From the NCBI GenBank assembly GCA_029858145.1, contig JAOUFP010000006.1:1-18633 (forward strand): a stretch of DNA of 18,633 nucleotides, written 5' to 3'. The position numbers and the translations under genes were made by a program. The notes beneath the pieces are model-generated. The model was not told the origin of the DNA and searched no databases. It saw only the letters and a list, made by a program, of their open reading frames with translations. Each line of letters begins with the position of its first letter. The stretch's first letter is position 1. The stretch is from Nitrospirota bacterium. Its GTDB lineage: Bacteria > Nitrospirota > Thermodesulfovibrionia > Thermodesulfovibrionales > UBA6898. This document shows positions 14,883 through 18,633 of this stretch, piece by piece.

Positions 14883-14896
14883 GTGATGCACGTCAC
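14883..14896. promoter_or_regulatory. Candidate CRP/FNR-family site
   Basis: GTGA-TGCACG-TCAC is a perfect half-site pair in the GTGA-N6-TCAC form used by several CRP/FNR-type regulators. It lies in the 359-bp gap upstream of the deacetylase/DUF4015 operon on the minus strand. No such regulator is in the window and the promoter it would serve is unclear. Confidence 0.4.
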
Positions 14897-14930
14897 AGCA
14901 AATAAAAATAAGGGCATTTTCCGCTGTTGA

Positions 14931-15007
14931 GGTGCTGTTTAATCAGCACCGAAGGCCTTCGGAACAGTCTTTTCAGCAGATTCCGCAGTGTCCCGTTTGA
15001 ACGGACA
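14931..15007. other. Cluster of three hairpins/palindromes downstream of the MATE gene
   Basis: Three adjacent dyads: GGTGCTG/CAGCACC (14931-14950), the perfect palindrome CCGAAGGCCTTCGG (14949-14962) and GTCCCGTT/AACGGAC with one bulge (about 14991-15007). There is no T-run typical of a terminator. They may mark the end of the MATE transcript or a structured RNA. No gene is supported between 14737 and 15095. Confidence 0.55.
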
Positions 15008-15095
15008 ATGACAACAGGCATGGCAATGGAGAGACTCTATTTACCCATAAATGCAATTGCCGCAATCAGGAGACAGGCACCGGCTTTTTTCGGGG

Positions 15096-16475
15096 TTATG
15101 ATTTCTCTCCCCAAGGCCTCACTTCTTTCCACCGCCCGTTTCTGAACCGGACCGTCATAGCGATGCCCTGAAAGCACATCGAGATGACCATGGCCAGCCA
15201 GACGCCAAAGGCGCCGTACCCCGCGGCAACCGCCAGCAGATATGCAAGCGGCAGGCGGACGATCCATAAGGCGCTCACGATAACGAGCATCGCTCCCTTT
15301 GTATCGCCGGCGCCCTGCAGACATCCTCCCAGAATAAGGCTGAGCGCCATGAAGGGCTCGGACAGCATCGTGATTCTGAGATACCGGACCATTTCCTCAA
15401 GCACCCGCTGATCTCTTGCCACTGAAGAGGAAAGCTCACCGGCCCACAGAAAAATCGGGAGTGCCATCACGCTGACGAACGCGACCCCCGCAAGCGATAT
15501 CTTCCAGCCTGTCCTTTCCGCCCTCCCTGACGCCTCCGCGCCGAGGTTCTGGCCGGTCAGCACCGACGCGGCCATATTGAGGGCGAATACAGGGAGATAG
15601 ATGATCGCCTCGATCCTCAGGCCGTTGGTGAGCGCCGCCATCGCCGTGATCTTTCCTTCTTCAAGACGGCCGAGGATATTGTAAATGACGATGTAACTGG
15701 TGTTCCATGATATCTGCACAAGGGCCGCGGGCCAGCTCACACGCACCAGCTTCCTGACCAGTCCGGCAGACAGAAGCCATGAGCCCGAAAAGATATCCTT
15801 CCACATGCTCCTTCTGAAAAGCACAAGGCATATGATCGTACCGGCGGACATCGCTGTCGCTGTCGCGATGGCGATGCCCCTGTAGCCGATGCCGGGAAAA
15901 GAAAACACCCCGAAGACGAGAAGGAAATTCAGCGCGATATTGATCACGCTGACAACAGCCATCGCGACAAGCGACAGCCGCATCTCGCCGCCTGCGCGGA
16001 AAACTGCATTCGACAGTATGACCATATAATTCGGCGCGAGGGCCAAGACAAAGATCGTGAAAAAGTTTCCTGCAATCTCCCGGATGCCTTCTGGAAATCC
16101 GGCGAGTGCGATAATCTGTCTCTCAAAGAGCAGGCTGAATCCCGAGAGCGCAAGGGCGCACAAGACTCCAAAGAGCAGAGTCTGCCGTGCTGCGGTGAGT
16201 GCGTCTTCAACTCTGCCTGCTCCGACAGCCCTCGAAAGCATTGCCACGGCGCCAATGCTCACGGCGTTTGCCGCGATAATGATAAAGAAATAGAGCTGGC
16301 CGACAAAACCTACGACCGCCTGTATTTCAGGGCCGAGGAAACCGGCAACATAGATGTCGGCAAGGCCGACGAGAAAGTTAAAGAACATCACAAGCAGCAT
16401 GGGCCACGACATATGCCAGATATTATCCCAGATGTTTCCGGCAGTAAGATCAATCGTCCGGGTTTGTTCTGTCAC
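15096..16475 (-). CDS. MATE-family multidrug/Na+ antiporter
   Basis: 459 residues with about 12 hydrophobic helices in two similar halves. It starts in the usual way, DLTAGNIWDNIWHMSWPML, with VAGFLGPEIQAVVGFVGQLYF in the first half and the equivalent loops in the second. MATE proteins export cationic drugs or metabolites in exchange for Na+ or H+. I set the start at GTG 16475: GGAGG lies 5 nt before it, and a TATAAT box (16504-16509) covers the alternative ATG at 16505, so that ATG would not be transcribed. ATG 16493 is a second alternative. It is divergent from the YHS gene; the substrate is unknown. Confidence 0.93.
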   Translation of the reverse strand: MTEQTRTIDLTAGNIWDNIWHMSWPMLLVMFFNFLVGLADIYVAGFLGPEIQAVVGFVGQLYFFIIIAANAVSIGAVAMLSRAVGAGRVEDALTAARQTLLFGVLCALALSGFSLLFERQIIALAGFPEGIREIAGNFFTIFVLALAPNYMVILSNAVFRAGGEMRLSLVAMAVVSVINIALNFLLVFGVFSFPGIGYRGIAIATATAMSAGTIICLVLFRRSMWKDIFSGSWLLSAGLVRKLVRVSWPAALVQISWNTSYIVIYNILGRLEEGKITAMAALTNGLRIEAIIYLPVFALNMAASVLTGQNLGAEASGRAERTGWKISLAGVAFVSVMALPIFLWAGELSSSVARDQRVLEEMVRYLRITMLSEPFMALSLILGGCLQGAGDTKGAMLVIVSALWIVRLPLAYLLAVAAGYGAFGVWLAMVISMCFQGIAMTVRFRNGRWKEVRPWGEKS

Positions 16476-16503
16476 TGAGACCTCCGTATCCATTCTTTTT
16501 TTC

Positions 16504-16509
16504 ATTATA
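16504..16509 (-). promoter_or_regulatory. -10 box of the MATE gene
   Basis: TATAAT on the minus strand, about 7 nt before a predicted start site near 16497; the resulting leader holds the GGAGG of the GTG start. The -35 region is weak. Supports the 16475 start. Confidence 0.45.
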
Positions 16510-16580
16510 TATCCGGCAGCGAACATTTGTGGAAATTCCGGACGAGCGGAAGCATCCGCAGCTGAGAGCCAAGAGTTTTT

Positions 16581-16608
16581 TTGCCCATCTGTTGATCTGT
16601 GATACAAT
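16581..16608 (+). promoter_or_regulatory. Promoter of the YHS-domain gene
   Basis: TTGCCC (16581-16586) and TACAAT (16603-16608) are 16 nt apart. A start 7-8 nt after the -10 box falls on the ATG at 16616, implying a leaderless mRNA. There is no Shine-Dalgarno before this ATG. Confidence 0.5.
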
Positions 16609-16615
16609 GCAATTG

Positions 16616-17083
16616 ATGACAGTATACAGACATACTTTCCTCTCTCTTCTGCTCATCCTGACCGCGCTGGCATGTTCAGGAAAGTCTCCGATTGCTCACG
16701 TCAATGCGACTCCCGAGGGCGTTGCGATAAAAGGCTATGATCCCGTCGCATACTTTACAGAACAGAAACCCGTGATGGGAAGCGCGGAGTTTGAATACAT
16801 ATGGAATGGCGCAAAATGGCGGTTCGCGACCGGGGAACATCTCGCACTATTCAACGCAGACCCCGAAAAATACGCTCCACAGTACGGGGGCTACTGTGCC
16901 TACGCTGTCAGCCAGGGAAAGACAGCCGACATCGACCCTGAGGCATGGGCTGTCTATAACGGGAAACTGTATCTGAACCTTAATAAAGACGTCCGGCGGC
17001 TCTGGGATAAAAACAGGAAAAACTATGTAAGGAAGGCCGACGAGAACTGGCCCCGGATGCTCGGGAAAAAGCCTCGCGCTTAG
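16616..17083 (+). CDS. YHS-domain lipoprotein
   Basis: 155 residues from ATG 16616 (ATG 16607 is three codons longer). The N-terminus is hydrophobic and ends LTALAC, so Cys20 may be lipidated; the lipobox is not perfect. The YHS domain follows: VAIKGYDPVAYF (36-47), then PVMGSAEFEYIWNGAKWRF and GGYCAYAVSQGK, with Cys94 the only Cys after residue 20. YHS domains are small folds linked to metal binding and found in copper-related proteins and in exported proteins of unknown role. The alternative frame start at 16529 has no signal sequence and is rejected. The next gene follows 48 bp later and may be cotranscribed. Confidence 0.88.
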   Translation: MTVYRHTFLSLLLILTALACSGKSPIAHVNATPEGVAIKGYDPVAYFTEQKPVMGSAEFEYIWNGAKWRFATGEHLALFNADPEKYAPQYGGYCAYAVSQGKTADIDPEAWAVYNGKLYLNLNKDVRRLWDKNRKNYVRKADENWPRMLGKKPRA

Positions 17084-17131
17084 CATGAGAGAAGAGGCGT
17101 AAAAAATAGTATCTTAAAGGTCACATGCAAT

Positions 17132-17848
17132 ATGTCACTCAGGCGAAGCTTCATCCGCTTCCTTTCTTCCGAAGGCTGTAACAAGTTCAGCGAGAATTCA
17201 ATCCTCCCTGTTGAAGATCAGGTGAAGGCATGGAAGGTCGCCAACAGGAAGATGCATTGGAATATCGGGGAGAACGAATTCAGCAGGACCGGCAATGTTC
17301 CCGTACTGACAGAGGAAGACTCCACAGAAGGGTTTACCGCGGTTGCCCTTTTCTACGGCTTCGGAGACGACGGCAGAGGCAATTCCGACCCGGTACTTTC
17401 GGGAAAGACAGCATGGGAGTACGCTCGCAAACAAAGGAAAAGACGCATCTGGCAAAGCCCGTATGTCAGTTTTGACAGACATGATGCTTTTCGCCTTCGT
17501 CCCGGAGCACCGCCCAGACCAAAGGGCTTTTATTTCGCAAAGCTCAGAACAGCGGAATATTCTCGTGCATTTACCGTCCGTCAGGCCCGCGAGTCCTTCA
17601 ACGGAACTACGGGGTTAGGACCCGAAGGTTTTCAGTTTCTCTGTATAAACCATTCCCATTTCCCTGATTTGATGAGCAAAAGGAAGACCCCTTTCATGGC
17701 GCTTGCGGATTATGATATCGCCCCTTACGGCTTCAATGATTTTTTCGACGTGCCCCAATTGTTCTCGAGCAACGGAGTCCTTGGACTTGGAATAGGGAAT
17801 GTAGACCAGCATTATCCTGGATTCAGCATCCCTTCCCTTCGCCTCTGA
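17132..17848 (+). CDS. Hypothetical protein, unrecognised
   Basis: 238 residues, soluble, with no signal peptide, membrane segment or catalytic motif that I can name. It is rich in Phe, Arg and Gly, with stretches such as ALFYGFGDDGRGNSDP (about 72-87) and a final GIGNVDQHYPGFSIPSLRL. It is no shadow of another gene: the composition is balanced, the frame stays open for 717 nt, and no competing frame on either strand is as long. The start ATG 17132 has AAAGG about 10 nt upstream; not strong. It lies 48 bp after the YHS gene on the same strand. I cannot assign a function. Confidence 0.75.
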   Translation: MSLRRSFIRFLSSEGCNKFSENSILPVEDQVKAWKVANRKMHWNIGENEFSRTGNVPVLTEEDSTEGFTAVALFYGFGDDGRGNSDPVLSGKTAWEYARKQRKRRIWQSPYVSFDRHDAFRLRPGAPPRPKGFYFAKLRTAEYSRAFTVRQARESFNGTTGLGPEGFQFLCINHSHFPDLMSKRKTPFMALADYDIAPYGFNDFFDVPQLFSSNGVLGLGIGNVDQHYPGFSIPSLRL

Positions 17849-18557
17849 TCTTTTCTTCTATCTTGCGATACCGCGCCGGCATCCCGTGAACGCGGCCTCG
17901 TACCGAAAGGAAGGGAAAAGCTCTGTTCCTGACATCTCGTGCCTGAGTGACAAGAAGGGGAAGGAACCAAGAGGATTCCTGTCGAGGCCCGCAAGCTGTC
18001 CGAAGAGAACCGCCAAAATAAAACAGGAAGTCTGCATGCAGCCCGGCGGATGTATGACCCGAAAGACACCCAGATACACATGGTTACTCAGATTCCCCGC
18101 TCAGCTTACAGAGTCTCAATACACGGTCCGCCACGGGTTTATACTTTTTCAAAAGCCGAACGCTGCAAACCACGCTTTTTTCTAACCATCTTTTTTTCTG
18201 CGCGATCATATCTGTCCAAAATAGAAATGTGATAAGGGAGAATGCCTCATAAACGCAATAAATCGGCATGATTAACCATCAGTCATACCTCGATACTGAC
18301 AGAGGCCGGTTTCCGGGACAATTCTGTTTTGATGATCTCAAGTATTGGAAAAGCTTTTTTTTAAAGGAACCGCCATTGTGTTTATTCGTCATTCCCCCCT
18401 TCGTTTGAAATTATTTTGGACAGTAGTGCTGCACAATATTAATTGACTTCAAAAATGACTATAATTTGAATATGGAGCGGACCAGCCGCGGAAAATACGC
18501 CAAAAAAGTCTAAAACCGCGGCGAGGCCGTCTCAATCTCAAAGGGAGGGGGAACGGG
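17849..18557. other. Gene-poor region of about 700 bp
   Basis: No convincing gene. Short frames occur on both strands (for example 18050-18232 plus, and 18084-18269 minus) but overlap each other and lack ribosome binding sites. One plus frame is open from 17951 to 18232 but has no start before 18050 and could be a coding remnant. The stretch from about 18180 to 18470 is visibly AT-richer, with oligo-T runs. A TATAAT (18460 region) and CCGCGG motifs precede the next gene. Confidence 0.6.
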
Positions 18558-18633
18558 ATGCCCGACCCCAGAGGGAAAGAGCTCAGTCACGACGCGGCAG
18601 CATTTACCTGGGAGGTGCTCGATTCTCTCGCTG
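18558..18633 (+). CDS. Start of an unidentified gene, cut by window end
   Basis: ATG 18558 follows AAGGGAGGGGGAACGGG, a strong purine-rich ribosome binding site, and the frame is open to the window end (25 residues, MPDPRGKELSHDAAAFTW and on). Too short to name. A 13-codon frame (18472-18513) lies upstream without a ribosome binding site. Confidence 0.6.
   Translation, partial: MPDPRGKELSHDAAAFTWEVLDSLA

Noticed and set aside
17812..18185. Overlapping open frames of 89-99 codons on both strands
   Set aside because: They overlap each other, lack ribosome binding sites and have unprotein-like composition.
18084..18269. 61-codon minus-strand open frame
   Set aside because: The second half looks helical, but there is no Shine-Dalgarno before the start and another open frame lies on the opposite strand; evidence too thin to call.

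Overview
The window looks like the chromosome of a free-living Gram-negative bacterium with a moderately GC-rich genome. Many products carry signal peptides, there is one probable lipoprotein, and a polysaccharide deacetylase, a secreted glycosidase-like protein and a peptidoglycan-recycling fusion are present. Together with an AcuC-type deacetylase, a lysine/alanine-rich H1-like protein and dispersed GTCATTCC...GGAATGAC palindromic repeats, this resembles Nitrospirota or the former Deltaproteobacteria. That placement is inferred from gene content and has not been tested. I see no phage, IS transposase, CRISPR array, tRNA or rRNA.

Layout: (i) 1-2190, minus: 5' part of leuS, cut by the window edge, with its own promoter. 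(ii) 2191-2643: a minus-strand terminator and a composite repeat. (iii) 2644-3690, plus: a small secreted adhesin-E-like protein and a triple zinc-ribbon protein. (iv) 3691-5523, minus: repeat copy B between convergent genes, then dinB, a long hairpin and a histone H1-like gene. (v) 5805-6929, plus: a histone-deacetylase-family gene divergent from the H1-like gene, preceded by a 4 x 12 bp tandem repeat. (vi) 7114-8571, plus: a secreted short intradiol-dioxygenase-like protein and a Yip1-like membrane protein with a coiled-coil tail, ending in a strong terminator. (vii) 8710-12166, minus: a DUF4412-like periplasmic protein and a fused serine hydrolase/NamZ-like protein. (viii) 12324-14736, minus: a polysaccharide deacetylase overlapping a DUF4015 glycosidase-like gene by ATGA, ended by repeat copy C and a terminator. 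(ix) 15096-16475, minus: a MATE transporter, divergent from (x) 16616-17848, plus: a YHS-domain lipoprotein (possibly leaderless) and an unrecognised conserved-looking protein. (xi) 17849-18557: gene-poor DNA, AT-richer at its end. (xii) 18558-end, plus: start of an unidentified gene.

Most genes are ordinary housekeeping or envelope functions. The features that stand out are: the divergent pairing of a histone-like protein with a histone-deacetylase-family enzyme; the coupled deacetylase/glycosidase pair, which resembles a split PgaB; the AmiE-like/NamZ-like fusion; an in-frame tandem repeat inside leuS; and a composite palindromic repeat (direct-repeat flanks around a MITE-like core) near two minus-strand terminators. 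Unusual starts recur: TTG for leuS, probably dinB, and the NamZ fusion, and GTG for the MATE gene, each supported by its Shine-Dalgarno spacing.
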